Positions 9,451-21,751 of a stretch of 64,000 nt of DNA are shown piece by piece. This stretch comes from Tetracentron sinense (lineage: Eukaryota > Streptophyta > Magnoliopsida > Trochodendrales > Trochodendraceae): the NCBI GenBank assembly GCA_015143295.1, contig CM026557.1:37147965-37211964 (forward strand). Reading direction: 5' to 3'. Position 1 is the first letter of the stretch. Every line of letters begins with the position of its first letter. The translations under genes were made by a program, and so were the position numbers. The notes below the pieces were generated by a model that was not told the origin of the DNA, searched no databases, and saw nothing but the letters and a program-made list of their open reading frames with translations.

Positions 9451-11698
9451 TGTGAGCATGGCAATTTTCACCCACTTTCACATTTACGGTTTAACTGAGA
9501 GTCATCACCTATTCATTTTAAGGGATAGGTCTCGGGTATTTGTTTGTTTGGATAAGGCAAATGGTCAATTCAGAGTTAGGATAAGTGGTTCGATTAAGTC
9601 CTGGGAAAGGTGTTAGGCACCCTAGGACCCCCATTTTGCAATGGTTACCTACTCTCTAAATTTAAGCCAATTTAATATCAAAATTAGTTAAAATGTCTAA
9701 ATGTTTAATTGAATGCTAATCCAAGAAAGATAGAAAGTTAGATGGGCTAAGGTCCAACCTGGGTTGGGTTGCCTATGTACTCACATTGGGATGAGATCAG
9801 ACCGAGCGTAGTTCTAGCACATGAGCCCGTACCAAGGCTAGGGTTGTGTGTGTGTGCATAAGGTGGTCAAGGGTTTAGCCCGGAGGTTAAGGTTTAGTTG
9901 AACGAGTTGGTCAAGTGCAAGGTCAAGTCTAACCGCAGTTAGAGGAGATTAACCATGGTTAGGGGCTAACCGAGATTAAAGGGGTCAACGTCTATATTTT
10001 TGGTCTTTTGATCATATTTGAATGTTTTTGGTATTTTGATCATATTCGAATGTTTTTGGTATTTTGAGATTTTATCATGTTTTTTTGGATTTTCATATAA
10101 GTAGGATTTTGACAAACTTAACTAAAGTCAAATTTAATCCAAGAGAAAGATTAAAGAAAAGTTAGGCTAAAAGATTATATTTAGGCCATAAAGAGGGATG
10201 TGCATTATGTATAGTAAATGGTCTATTACCAACACCTATTTTGTTGGATTGGTGTTGATAATAAATCAAATACCATTGTCTTTGGTATGAGACATTTTGG
10301 ATAATATCCTCTTTAAGTCCTTAAGTCATCATTTATCCATTCAAAATAAAACATGAAGGAAAAACAAAGAAATAAAAAAAGTGACAAGTGGAGAAAATGA
10401 AAACTCATCATCTCCTCTCTAATGTAGTCCATTTACATCAGTATGAATGATGTAATGAGACTCTAAATATGAAAATTTGAGTGATGATGAGTTTCTCAAA
10501 GGATTCTAGATGAAGGACTAAAATCTAAATGAAGAAACAAAATTAAAAAAGCGGTATAGCATAGAAAAGAAAGAAATATTTACATGAGAGAAAAAAAAAA
10601 ACTTCTCCTTCTTTTGAGGTGGGATCCCTCTACACCATTAGATTGGTGTAGAGAGACCCAACTAAACTTGAAAAGAGAGAGGTCTTTCCAAATGGTTCTA
10701 GAAAAAGACTAGCAATAAAAAAAATATAAAGTAAAGAAGAAGATGAAGAATAAATGGAGGAGTGCCTACTCCTCCAGGACTTCTTTTCCAATGCTCGAAG
10801 AGGTGAGGGGTTTTTAGAGTCCGCAAAGAAAAAGAGTTAGTGAAGAACTCTAGGCTTTTAGTCCTAGAATTCTCTACACACTCTAAACCTTGGCTTCTTC
10901 TAACTTTCTTCAAGGCTAAAAAGAAATATAAGGGGTGAGAGGAAGAAGAGCTAGGGTTTCCACTTGGGATTTCGGAGGTGAAAGAAATGGATTGTGAGGG
11001 TCTTGTATTTATAGAGTTTTCAAGAGGTTGTGGTAATTTGGTAATTAATAGAGGGTTGGGTGAGAAGAAGGGAGGTGATTGGTTGGTCAAAATGGATGTA
11101 GTTGGTGATTGGATAGTCAAAACGGTATGTACTTGATGAGAGGTGATTGGATGGTGAAAAGGAGTGTAAGAAAATTAATTATTTTGTAAGAGGTGTTAGA
11201 GAGTAAGGGAGGTGAATGGTTAGTCAAAAGGTGTGTACTTGGTAAGAGATGATTGGGTGATCAAAAAGATGTGTAAACACAAAAATGAGGCTATTTGGGG
11301 TTTGAAGAAAAAATAAAAGGTCTTTTGTAGGAAAGTGGAAAGTGGGTTTGGGTTTGTGGGTTTTGGATATGGGTTGAATGGATGTGGGTATATGGACTAG
11401 ATCTTATTGATCATGAGTTGTTAGTAGACGGGTCATTGGTTATAGTTATTGGACTTTAGTTATGACAATTGGGCTTGGGCTATGGTAATTAAGCTTTCGC
11501 TAAAGTAATTGAGCTTTGGCTAAGACAATTAGGTAATTAGGCTTGGTTACATGGGCTTGGATAATGGAATTAAGTAATTGAGCTTGATTGAGTTGTTTGG
11601 GTACAAGTTTGGCCAAATGGGCTTGGGCCTTGGGTAAACCTTGAAGCATTTGAAGAAGCGGGGAGAGGGATAGGGGGTGCAAAAATAGGGTGCTTATA
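9451..11698 (-). repeat. 3' LTR of the gag-only gypsy element
   Basis: 2248 bp, TGTGAGCATG to GGTGCTTATA on the plus strand. The terminal CA seen in the partner LTR has become TA. Compared with the other LTR, and with the solo LTR at 51719, it lacks about 51 bp at 10556 between short ATAG repeats. Confidence 0.88.
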
Positions 11699-11711
11699 GC
11701 TGCCCCTCTTT
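11699..11711 (-). promoter_or_regulatory. Polypurine tract
   Basis: The minus-strand sequence AAAGAGGGGCAGC lies directly against the 3' LTR, as required for plus-strand DNA priming. The same tract sits beside the LTR at 62998-63010. Confidence 0.75.
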
Positions 11712-11904
11712 GTCGAAGGGTGCATGCAAGCAAACGACAAAGACTGAAATCACCACTATTTTTGCACCTTAAAACCTGCGAAACTTGGGAGAATATAATA
11801 AATGAGAATGAACTAATTTGAAACTAAGTTAAGTTTGCCAAGATAAAATATGGAGTGCTAGAGATGAGGGTGAATGTATGATAGATGAGAGGAGTGAACA
11901 CGTG

Positions 11905-12487
11905 TCCGCTTCAACGGAGATGAGGTGATGGTTGATCAGGCAACCATTTCACCGGAGATGAGGTGAAGGTTGATCACACAACCATTCTACCGGAGATGAG
12001 GTGAAGGTTGATCACACAACCATTCCACCGGATATGAGGTGAAGGTTGATCACACAACCATCCACCGAATATGAGGTGAAGGTTGATTAATAACCATTCC
12101 ACCGGAGATGAGGTGAGGTTGATCACACAACCATCCACCGGATGATGAGATGAAGGTTGATCACACAACTATCCACCGAATGATGAGGTGAAGGTTGATG
12201 ACACAACCATTTCACCGGAAATGAGGTGAAAGTTGATCACACAACCATTTTACCGGAGATGAGGTGAAGGTTGATCGCACAGCCATCCATCGAAGATGAG
12301 GTGAAGGTTGATCACACAACCATTTCACCGGAAAAGGTGAAGGTTGATCACACAACCATTTCACCGGAAAAGGTGAAGGTTCATCACACAACCATTTCAC
12401 CAGAAATGAGGTGAAAGTTCATCACACAACCATTTTACCAGAGGTGGAGTGAAGGTTGATCACACAACCATCCACCAGAGATGAAGC
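11905..12487. repeat. ~40-bp minisatellite in retrotransposon 3' region
   Basis: About 13-14 imperfect units with the core words GGTGAAGGTTGATCACACAA and CCATTTCACCGGAGATGAG. Unit length varies through small deletions. A related array occupies the same place beside the LTR at 63090-64000. Confidence 0.88.
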
Positions 12488-12495
12488 AAAGCAAT

Positions 12496-12895
12496 GATGG
12501 GTGCAAGATTAGCATCACTGGAGGCTGTAAACGACATCCGTTCACACAACCGTATCCGCATACTCCTTGATTAATGAGCTAAAAGAGCAAGATGAAAGGT
12601 GATAGGTGCAAGACTAACATCATTGGAGGCCGCAACTGGCATCCACACGACTGTGTCAATATACTCCTTGATAGTGAGCTAGCCAAGCAGAATTGGGGAA
12701 TGATGGATGTAAGATAATGTAGACAACCACCCGATTGTCTCGCTGAGGTAGGATGCAAGATAGTGCAGACAACCACCCGATTGTCTCACTGGGGTAGGAT
12801 GCAAGATAGTGCAGACAACCGTCCGATTGTCTCACTGGAAGAGAAAAATAGGGTAGTGTAGACAACCACCCGATTGTCTCACTAGAGAGTGGTAT
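12496..12895. repeat. Two further tandem repeats (~105 bp and ~48 bp)
   Basis: 12496-12598 and 12600-12705 are two copies of a unit with TGCAAGA, CATCACTGGAGGC and ATACTCCTTGAT. 12702-12892 holds four copies of a unit centred on AGACAACCACCCGATTGTCT, which is itself partly palindromic. Confidence 0.75.
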
Positions 12896-14819
12896 AAGAT
12901 GGTGGTCAGGAACTAGAGGGAGTTCTGGAGATAATAGAAGCAAGTTTGTGAAGCAAGATGAGTTGAACATGAGGAATGAGAGCGGTGACCCTGAGTCTTA
13001 ACACGAATCTTTACCTCTTTGCACATATAGAGTCTGATGGACTTGAATTGTCCCATGACCCGGTTGATCTGATTGTTGGTACATGCCCCTCAGGGCATAC
13101 TGATCTACTTCAAATATCTGTGTCATCCAAAATGGTCTGTTGACTTTGCCTTGCATGGTTCCAGTGTTTTTCTTGCACTAGCAAGAGTAAACAACCGACT
13201 TTGAGTTGACTTTACTAGGGGTTGAAACTTAACTGATTACTGATGGGAGCAACTTGTTAAAAAGACTGATGAGTTGACTGACAAAATGACACGAACGACT
13301 TGTTAAAAAGACAAATAAGCTGACTGACAAATGGTGTGGTGGACTGACAATTGACTAGTGGACTGTATACAATGAAAGTGACTGTTTATACTTTGAAAAG
13401 TGTGCCTGAGATTGCTTGTAGTGAGAGACTTAACTAGGTTCCTTAGCCTGCAAGTGGGGATGATTAAGCTATAGTTGATCGTGATGCTTGATCATCGGAT
13501 ATCGAAGCTTGTATTGGTTTATCTTTCCCTTTTTTGTCCCTGGGCCTTTGCTGGTTTTCACCAGGACTGGGTTGTCCCTTTTTTGCCCCTGAGTCTTTTC
13601 AGGTTTTTGTCAGGACTGAGTTCACATAATTTTTGCGCAATAGTAGGATTAATGATTCCTTACTATGCCTGTGAATTTTGAAGTTTGATTTACCCGGTCT
13701 TTTCATGTTTTTACTAGAACTGGGTATACAAGCTTCGTACTTTCTCTTTTTTTGCTCTCAGATTTCCTTTGATAATTCTCCATTCTTCTCTCATCACTAT
13801 CTGTCAGGAAGTGAATAAGAATGCTTTTGACCACTAATGCTCAAGTCCTTTCAAGGATCAAGGAGGGCTTAAGGTTTAAGACGAAACATGGTTTGGCTAG
13901 AAACGAGATAAGGTTCAAATTTACTGTTTCAGCAAGGGTAGGGCACCCTATGGTACTTGTTCATTGTTGGTATAAAACCAGCTTTTGCATTTTGTCCTTT
14001 GATGAAGCTTTGTTTCACTTTTTGACCAAGTACTTTTGTTTTTGTTTTTGTTTTTTGTTTTTGGCACATGGTTGCCTTGTATTGTGAACATTTGTTGTGT
14101 TATGACCGAACCTGATTTCAGGTTGCCTACGTACCCAAATAGGGATCAGGTCAAGACGTAGTTCGGCTAAAAGCCACTTGATGTTGCGCTAGTTGTTCTT
14201 CTTTTGCATTGTTCTTTGACTTTCGTAGGGTGCCCCTGTATGAGTTTTGCAAGATAGGCTATTAGGCTCAAAAGTCTAACTAGCGGATATATATAGCATG
14301 GGTAAGCGAGGTATAAAAAGGGGTATCAACAGATGTGCTCCTCTCATTTCCTTGATTGGTCAAGAGCATGTATGATCATTGCATCGTCCTTTATCTCGAT
14401 TGATGGACATTTGATGGCTCAAAGAGGTCTCAATTCTTGTATTGCTTTTTTTTTCAGGTCTGTTCAAACTCAAGACGGTATCTGTTAATTTTAGTAATCC
14501 GCCTTTGTCAAATTGTTCCTTACAAGTATTAGAAACTAGTTCAGTTTCCAAATTAAGCATCTCAGAGCACAAAGGGAATTTGATTTAAAAGAGTCATTTC
14601 ATTAAGGTATTACAAACTCGACTCGACAAAAGACAATTGAGATAAGGGCCATTGGCCACTGACCTAAATACACAGCAACTGAAGTAAGGGGCACTAGCCA
14701 CTGACTGGATTGATGATAAAGAGACTGACATGGGCCACTGTGGCCAATTGCAAGATAAATTATGAAATAAATCAAAGACACAACAAACAAACAGAGTTTG
14801 CTCAAAAATCGACTGTAGA
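12896..14819. other. Retrotransposon region where pol is expected but absent
   Basis: Neither strand gives a recognisable protease, reverse transcriptase or integrase translation. The plus strand is T-rich at 13500-14100 with repeated GGTTTTTG/TTTTGCCCCTGAG words. This is the non-coding interior of a non-autonomous element. Confidence 0.55.
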
Positions 14820-16478
14820 GATTCCGGCTGAAACGCCTTAGTTTCCAGGTGTAGCATGATTGGGCAGAGGGACTTGGGTGATCTCAAGATTCCCCGGTGC
14901 AAAGCAAATTGCATCTGTCTCCAACAGGTCCTAGACAGCATGTTTGAAATCATAGCATCAATCCGTAGGATGCCCTAGTGACTGGTGATATCCTCAATAC
15001 TGATCCGGCCTGTATCCTTTTAGGAGAACCATCAGTGGAGGTTGGGGATCCTTCAAGGTGATCAATTTCTTGTTCAATAAGAACGGGAGGAGTGCTGTCA
15101 AAGAGTACGGGATCGGGGTTAATGCCCAATTTCTTTTTTGTTCAAATGTTATCTGATGAGAGAGGAGTCTTCTTTGATTCTGTTGAGCTTGCTGAGGCTA
15201 CCATGACTGTGGTGGCTGCCGAGGTTGTTGAGAGAGGTTTGGGATTCGAATGCCCATGACCATTCATCCATCATTTTCTCTTCTTCTGTTATCTTTTTTT
15301 GGAGGCAGGGGAGCACAGGAAGAGGATGCACCATTTGATCCTTTGAACATGTCGAATGCCCCTATGTCATCCATTGTTGTCTTAATTCGGGCGCCACATT
15401 TGGTCATGGTGCTAAAATCGAAGATAGGTTATGCTACCAAGAGAGTCTTGAGTGGTAAAGGAATGCTCATTTTTTCGGCCATTTCTCTCCACTGAACAGA
15501 GTATTCGATGAAGGTCTCGTTATCCCTCTGGGAAATCTTTTATAGGTTTACCCTCTGCGGGACTAGGTCAATATTATAGGAGTACTTAGCTAGGAATGTC
15601 TCGCACAGACCCTCCCATGTCTTGACTTTGTTGGGGTCGACCTTAGTAAACCACTGCAAAGCTGTACCCTTCAAACTCTTCTGAAACAATTATACCAACA
15701 ACTTGTCATCGTGTTCCAGCTGGAACATTTCTCCACGGTAAACCCTCAAATGCATCTCGGGACATCCCTTCCCATTGTACTTCTCAAATTCAGGTATTTT
15801 GAAATCTCAGGGCAGTTGAATCCCTGGGTGCATGCACATGTCCCTGAAGTCTGTAGATTTACGGGTTCCTTGAACTGTCCTCACCAGCTCTTCTAACTTT
15901 TCAATTCTTTCTCTATAAGAATTAAGAATCTGTGCTGAACTGGAAGATATGTGAGCGGACCCAGTATGGGGTTCATTTTCAGCTCTGGCTTCTTCATCCT
16001 CAAACTGGTCAATGATGGGAGGTGTTATGTGGGGATTGGGTTGTGGTTGGACAGGTGGAGGTGATATGCCGAAAGTGAAGTCGGGTTGTGGTTGAATAGG
16101 TGGTGGAGGGATGTTGAGGGTATGCAGTTGTGGTGGTTGAGCAAGTATTGGAGTGTTGATAGCAAGTGGTGGTGGGATAAGATTGGTGACATGTGGCGGA
16201 TTAGGTTGAACAAATGTTGGGGTGTTGATAGCAAGTGGTGGTGGGATAGGATTGGTGATAGGTGGCGGATTAGTTTGTGATGAGCCTGGCATATCGGCCG
16301 GTCGAGGATTTGAGGAGGAGAGAGCATGTGTTATGGCCTGTATAAAATCATGCACAATATGTTTCAGTTCTTCTATGTTTTGGGTATTCTCAACTATTCT
16401 TGCCTCAAGATTTGGGGCTTGTGGTTGTTGCGATTTTGGTGTGTCAGGGTCAATCTCTTGGTTATCCCGAGGGCCCAT
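14820..16478 (-). pseudogene. Ty3/gypsy gag, degraded
   Basis: Gag forms the capsid/nucleocapsid shell that packages retrotransposon RNA. On the minus strand an ATG at 16478 opens a 223-codon frame. It has an N-terminal segment, a long Pro/Gln-rich stretch of near-repeats (residues about 65-150), and a coiled-coil-like segment near residues 185-210. Reading continues past a stop at 15807 into the conserved capsid block (FEKYNGKGCPEMHL, then QKSLKGTALQWF, then TFIEYSVQWREMA near 15500). Further stops occur within that block. A C-terminal block near 14950-14870 reads HPTD, YDFKHAV and LLETDAICF, like the end of Ogre/Tat gag. At least five in-frame stops rule out a functional protein. Confidence 0.75.
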
Positions 16479-16479
16479 G

Positions 16480-17481
16480 CTACAATCGGTTGATTAGGTA
16501 TCAACTGGTTTTGCTTTACAGATACGTGCTTGACTCAGGGTCTACTCTTGAAATAATTGAAATGTATGGAGTAAGAGTCAGAATAGGTAAGAGCGAGGGA
16601 AGAGTAGAAAGCATGCAGATGACCTAGTAGAGTCTAATTGGCATAGGGACAATGCCCCTAGTCTGGAAGTTTGGAATGACATGCAAGAGAGATGATTTTA
16701 GATTTTTTAATTTTTTTGATTTTTGATTTTGATTTTTTTTTTTGTTTTGAACAGGGTATGACATGACAGAAGTGGCCCGATAGGGTAGGCGGAGAGAATT
16801 TCGTCCTACTACCTGGGTTGTTGGGATGCGGGTTTAACGAGCTAACCCCTTGCAACCTAGGATTTGAACCTCACATGCATGTCTGGAGATAAGGTAGGGT
16901 GTGTTTTATTACAAGCACAACAAAAGGCTCAGTACATGCCCCTTGGATAGGTGTTTACCTAGACAGAGTGCCCTGATATTCAATCATGGTTGGGGGACAG
17001 GTATAGGGTACAAGCAGGTTAGGGTTTAGAGTATCCCTCCAGGTGGGGTGCTTATAGATTATACCATAGCCTATTCTACATGTATACATGCTGGTGTAAT
17101 GCAGGTGTTCCTAAAGAGGATTTAGAGTCACTTAACACTGTATATGCGACTCCCCGGTATAGAACATACCTGAAAAGAGACGATTGGTGTAAGCGGGAGC
17201 ATTCAGAATCCTTCCCTGAGGGTAGTCACCCAACATGAGTAATTCCGCAGACCTCCAAAATTGTTAAGCCCCTGTCACTAAAGATAGTCATCCAGCAGCT
17301 GTGTGCGTAATAAGCCTGTCTAATGGGTATTGTGTTGTTACACTATTATGCCATTTATGAAAATGCACTGTACAAAAATCATCCAAGAGATATAAAGAAT
17401 CAACATTCAATTAAATACTTAGGTATTTCAATTAATTTTGAGATTAATTAATTTAAGTTTAAGTTTCGGCTTAAACCTTTG
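16480..17481. other. Retrotransposon leader
   Basis: Sequence between primer-binding site and gag on the minus strand. No reading frame is recognised. T-rich at 16690-16750. Confidence 0.5.
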
Positions 17482-17499
17482 TCCCCAGCAGAGTCGTCA
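17482..17499 (-). promoter_or_regulatory. Primer-binding site, tRNA-Arg-like
   Basis: On the minus strand TGACGACTCTGCTGGGGA lies four bases inside the 5' LTR. It resembles the tRNA-Arg-complementary site described for Ogre/Tat retrotransposons, with a few mismatches. The identification rests on memory of that motif. Confidence 0.6.
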
Positions 17500-17503
17500 G
17501 AGC

Positions 17504-19782
17504 TGTGAGCATGCGAATTTTCACCCACTTTCACATTTATGGTTTGACTGAGAGTCGCCACCTATTCATTTTAAGGGATAGGTCTCCGGTATTTGTTTGT
17601 TTGGATAAGGCAAATGGTCAATTCAGAGTTAGGATAAGTGGTTCGATTAAGTCTTGGGGAAGGTGTTAGGCACCCTAGGACTCCAATTTTGTAATGGTTA
17701 CCTACTCACTAAATTTAAGCCAATTCAATCTCAAAATTAGTTAAAATGTCTAAATGTTTAATTGAATGCCAAGCCAAGAAAGATAGAAAGTTAGATGGGC
17801 TAAGGTCGAACCCGGGTTGAGTTGCATACGTACTCACATTGGGGTGAGATCAGACCGAGCGTAGTCCTGGCACATGAGCCTGTGCCAAGGCTAGGGGTGT
17901 GTGTGTGTGCATAGGGTGGTCAAGGGTCTAGCCCGGAGGCTAGGGTTTAGTTGACTGGGTTGGTCAAGTACAAGGTCAAGTCTAACCGTGGTTAGAGGTG
18001 AGTTAGCCATGGTTAGGGGCTAACCGAGGTTAAAGGGGTCAAAGTCTATATTTTTGGTATTTTGATCATATTCGAATGTTTTTGGTATTTTGAGATTTTA
18101 TCATGCTTTTTTGGATTTTCATATAGGTAGGATTTTGGCAAACTTAACTAAAGTCAAATTTAATCCAAGAGAAAGATTAAAGAAATAGGCTAAAAGATTA
18201 TATTTAGGATATAAAGAGAGATGTGCATTATGTATAGTAAATGGTCTATTACCAATACCTATTTTGTTGGATTGGTATTGATAATAAATCAAATACCATT
18301 GTCTTTGGTATGAGGCATTTTGGATAATGTCCTCTTTAAGTCCTTAAGTCATCATTTATCCATTCAAAATAGAACATGAAGGAAAATGAAAGAAATGAAA
18401 AAAGTGACAAGTGGAAAAAATGAAAAGTCATCATCTCCTCTCTAATGTAGTCCCTTTACATCATTATGAATGATGTAATGAGACTCTAAATATGAAAATT
18501 TGAGTGATGATGAGTTTTCCAAAGGATTCTAGATGAAGGACTAGAATCTAAATGAACAAACAAAATGAAAAGAGAGGTATAGCTTTAGCTTCCACTCTCT
18601 ATGGGCCTACCCATATTCACACTAGTGGGTACATAGAAAAGAAAGAAATATTTACATGAGAGAAAAAAAAAGACATCTCATTTCTTTTGAGGTGGGGTCC
18701 CTCTACACCATTAGATTAGTGTAGAGAGACCCAACTAAACTTGAAAAGAGAGGTCTTTCCAAATGATTCTAGAAAAAAGACTAGCAATAAAAAAAAACAA
18801 ATAAATATAAAGTAAAGAAGAAGACGAAGAATAAAGGGAGGAGTGTCTACTCTTCCAAGACTTCTTTTCCAATGCTCCAAGAGGTGACAGGTTTTTAGAA
18901 TCCACAAAAGAAGAGAGTTAGTGAAGAATTCTAGGCTTTTAGTCCTAGAATTCTCTACACACTCTAAACCTTGGCTTCTTCTAACTTTCTTCAAGGCTAA
19001 AAAGAAATATAAGGGGTGAGAGGAAGAAGAGCTAGGGTTTCACTTAGGATTTTGGAGGTGAAAGAAATGGCTTGTGAGGGTCTTTTGTATTTATAGAGTT
19101 TTCAAGGGGTTGTGGTAATTTGGTAATTAATAGAGGGTTGAGTGAGAAGAAGGGAGATGATTGGTTGGTCAAAATGGATGTGGTTGGTGATTGGGTAGTC
19201 AAAAAGGTATGTACTTGATGAGAGGTGATTGGGTAGTCAAAAGGAGTGTAAGAGAATTAATTGTTTCGTAAGAGGTGTAAGAATGAGTTGTAAGAGGTGT
19301 AAGAGAGTAAGGGAGGTGATTGGTTAGTCAAAAGGTGTGTACTTGGTAAGAGATGATTGGGTAGTTAAAAAGGTGTGTAAACACAAAAATGGGGCTATTT
19401 GGGGTTTAAAGAAAAAATGAAAGGTCTTTTGTAGAAAAGTGGAAAGTGGGTTTGGATTTGTGGGTTTTGGATATGGGTTGAATGGATATGGATATATGGA
19501 CTAGATCTTATGAATCATGGGTTGTTAGTAGACGGGTCATGGGTTATGGTTATTGGACTTTAGTTATGGCAATTGGGCTTGGGCTATGGTAATTAGGCTT
19601 TCGCTAAGACAATTAGGTAATTAGGGTTGGCTACTTGGGCTTGGGTAATGGAATTAAGTAATTGAGCTTCATTGAGTTGTTTGGGCACAAGATTGGCCAA
19701 ATGGGCTTGGGCATTAGGTAAACCTTGAAGCATTTGAAGAAGCGGGAAGAGGGATAGGGGGTGCAAAAATAGGGTGCTTACA
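17504..19782 (-). repeat. 5' LTR of the gag-only gypsy element
   Basis: 2279 bp, TGTGAGCATG to GGTGCTTACA on the plus strand, so read on the minus strand it is TG...CA. It pairs with 9451-11698 along its length with many substitutions and small indels. Confidence 0.88.
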
Positions 19783-20515
19783 TAGACTCTTCAAAATCAA
19801 ACTCTTTTGACTGGTTATCATTAGTCTCGGGTTGGGTGATGGTTAGAGGTATATCAACAGTTGTCCCATTAATATTCACCCTAAAATCAGTAATATGATC
19901 AACATGAACTCTAATGTCTTCCAAATTTCCGACACTTGGTTGCTCTGTTTCAGGGCATGCCTCTCACATATTTGAATAAACTCCATCTTGCATGTCAAAG
20001 AAATCCCTAGCTTTAATCTGAATAGCAGCGTGCTAGTTGTTTTCTATTGGGTCTTTGACATAAAAGACTTGCATTGCTTGAGAGGTTAGCACATAAGGTT
20101 CATTGGTATTTAATAACCAACGAAGATTAACAAGCGTAAACTAGAACTCATCTTGTCTGATTCCCCTACCTTGTGTCAGTCCATCAACCCAATCACACTT
20201 AAATAGCATGAAATTTCTCCCTTCATAATAGTCAAGCTCAATGATTTCTTGTAAAACACCATAGTAAGTAACATCCCCTACCTACAATGACTTATCCTTC
20301 ACAGATACAAAACTCGTAGTCTGTGCAGTAACGACACGCCGTTATTTGAGGTCTTCTTCTTACTGTCAACTGATTTTGTGCGAAACTGAAAACCATTGAC
20401 GACAAACCTCTAATATTTTCTCGCAATCTTCAAAGGACCCCGTGCTAGCTAGCTGTGTGGGAATTTTCCTGGATGTCTACGCGTCAATTGCTCCTTGGAT
20501 TCTGGTTTACTGGTA
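19783..20515 (-). pseudogene. CACTA A TNP2 transposase, DUF4216 C-terminal part
   Basis: The minus-strand translation gives the DUF4216 domain of En/Spm TNP2-type transposases. In order: VVNGFQFRTKS, TTSFVSVKDK, VGDVTYYGVLQEIIELDYYE, LFKCDWVDGLTQGRGIRQDE, NEPYVLTSQAMQVFYVKDP and KARDFFDMQDG. A matching domain is present in the element at 33100-49263 (LFKCDWVD, QVFYVEDP, KPRDLFDM). One frameshift near 20340 and at least four stops make it a pseudogene. It is cut by the LTR retrotransposon; the last codons lie at 9450-9420. Nothing resembling the catalytic core is found to the right, so the transposase gene was already truncated there or is unrecognisable. Confidence 0.8.
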
Positions 20516-20919
20516 GAAGGAAGAAGGTGAAGGGTGTGCACCCTGTAATAACAACTGCGATTATATTCTAAGAAGGAAGAAGGTGAAGGAAGAAATTAAG
20601 AATTAAGAATTACTAAATTGACATATGCACATGTACTTCTCATTAGTGCACAAATGACTTTGTGTAACCCACAAATCACAATGAAAAGTAATTTATTTTA
20701 TTATCTAAAATGGCGAGAATAAGGATTGTGACTATATTCTAAGATACTTTGATTTTTAGTATTTTTTAAAAAATGATTAGATGATTAGTGGCCATTTCAT
20801 TTGTTTCGACCACATCCATCCCTCTAACGGTTTTGATTAATGGTATGACCCTAAGTAACCTAGCTACCATACTCTTCATTAATAGTATGAAACTCAATAT
20901 AGTTAAAACAATCACTTAA
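20516..20919. other. No feature recognised
   Basis: A short repeat GGAAGAAGGTGAAGG occurs at 20517 and 20571. Otherwise AT-rich with no gene signal. Confidence 0.4.
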
Positions 20920-21055
20920 TTAGGGGCTAATCATTTATCTAGGGTTAGGAGTTAGGGGGTTAGAACTCATGGTGGGCGCTCAACGGCCACACCAAGACTC
21001 GAACTCGAGTCTCACCTCCCCAATACACAACCACTGGGACAAGCCCATGATGTGT
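20920..21055 (-). mobile_element. tRNA-derived SINE
   Basis: Read on the minus strand, a box A-like TTGTCCCAGTGG (21042-21031) is followed about 30 bp later by a box B-like GAGTTCGAGTCTTG (21007-20994). This spacing and order are those of a Pol III internal promoter in a SINE. The 3' limit and TSD are unclear. Confidence 0.6.
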
Positions 21056-21182
21056 AAGCCCAACTTAAAATGCTAGGCATCTTACAACATATGCTAACAC
21101 CACTAATTGGGAGGGTACAAAAAAAGAAGTTATGGTTCTTAGGGATACTTCCCACTTCAGAGGTAACTGATAACCACTGATT

Positions 21183-21352
21183 TTTTTCTTGGTAGTGAAA
21201 TGAGGTTAGGTTGCAACCCCAGTTAAGTTAGGGTTGGTTAGAAGTGGTCCTTAGGTAAGAGAGCCAAGTGCCCTAATGTTTTTCTTGATAGTCAAATGAG
21301 GTTAGGTTGCAACCCCAATTAAGTTAGGGTTGGTTAGAGAGCCAAGTGCCTT
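21183..21352. repeat. Tandem duplication, ~95-bp unit
   Basis: Two copies share ATGAGGTTAGGTTGCAACCC and AAGTTAGGGTTGGTTAG, and both end in GAGAGCCAAGTGCC. The second copy lacks the GTGGTCCTTAGGTAA segment. Confidence 0.7.
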
Positions 21353-21512
21353 GCTTAGAAGTTGACTAAGCTGGCGGGCCTATCAACCATCACATTGGTA
21401 CTAAAGGGAATGGATGTATGATTAGGGTTGCATTCAAGCTAAGCTATCTTGTGAGCTCGACTCGTTCAAGCCAAGCTCAAGTTGGTATTTTAGGCTCAAA
21501 TAATCAAGCTAA

Positions 21513-21748
21513 GGTGGCATTCGGTAACACTAATCTAAATAGGGTGAGCTTATTTCATAATTGTGTTTAGTTGGACTTCAGATTGTTAAGTTGAAGTTTG
21601 ATTGGATGTCTACATTTTTTGAAGTAATAAGTTCTACTTCAAAATGATGTAGACATCCAATTAACCTTCAACTTAACAATTTAAAGTCCAACTAAGCACA
21701 ATTTTGGAATAATCTCTCCTTATTTGGATTAGTTTACCAAACACCACC
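21513..21748. mobile_element. Tourist-like MITE, TSD TAA
   Basis: A 236-bp foldback with TAA on both sides (21510-21512 and 21749-21751). Terminal repeats are GGTGGCATTCGGTAACA and, from the right, GGTGGTGTTTGGTAAAC. Long inner arms share TAGTTGGACTT, GTTAAGTTGAAG and TGGATGTCTACAT with their complements. A TAA target fits PIF/Harbinger (Tourist) elements. Confidence 0.75.
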
Positions 21749-21751
21749 TAA

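Larger units (their letters stand above)
9451..19782 (-). mobile_element. Gag-only Ty3/gypsy LTR retrotransposon (Tat/Ogre-like)
   Basis: This is a complete 10.3-kb insertion with perfect 5-bp TSD TAGAC (9446-9450 and 19783-19787). Read on the minus strand it has the 5' LTR (19782-17504), a primer-binding site (17499-17482), a degraded gag (16478 to about 14820), a non-coding region with minisatellites (12895-11905), a polypurine tract (11711-11699) and the 3' LTR (11698-9451). No protease, reverse transcriptase, RNase H or integrase was found, so it depended on a partner. The PBS resembles the tRNA-Arg type known from Ogre elements, and tandem repeats before the 3' LTR are a known Tat/Ogre trait. 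The two LTRs differ at many sites, so the insertion is not very recent. Confidence 0.88.

Noticed and set aside
11897-12895. Regular spaced repeats suggestive of a CRISPR array
   Set aside because: Units are contiguous without unique spacers, in a plant retrotransposon, and no cas genes exist.
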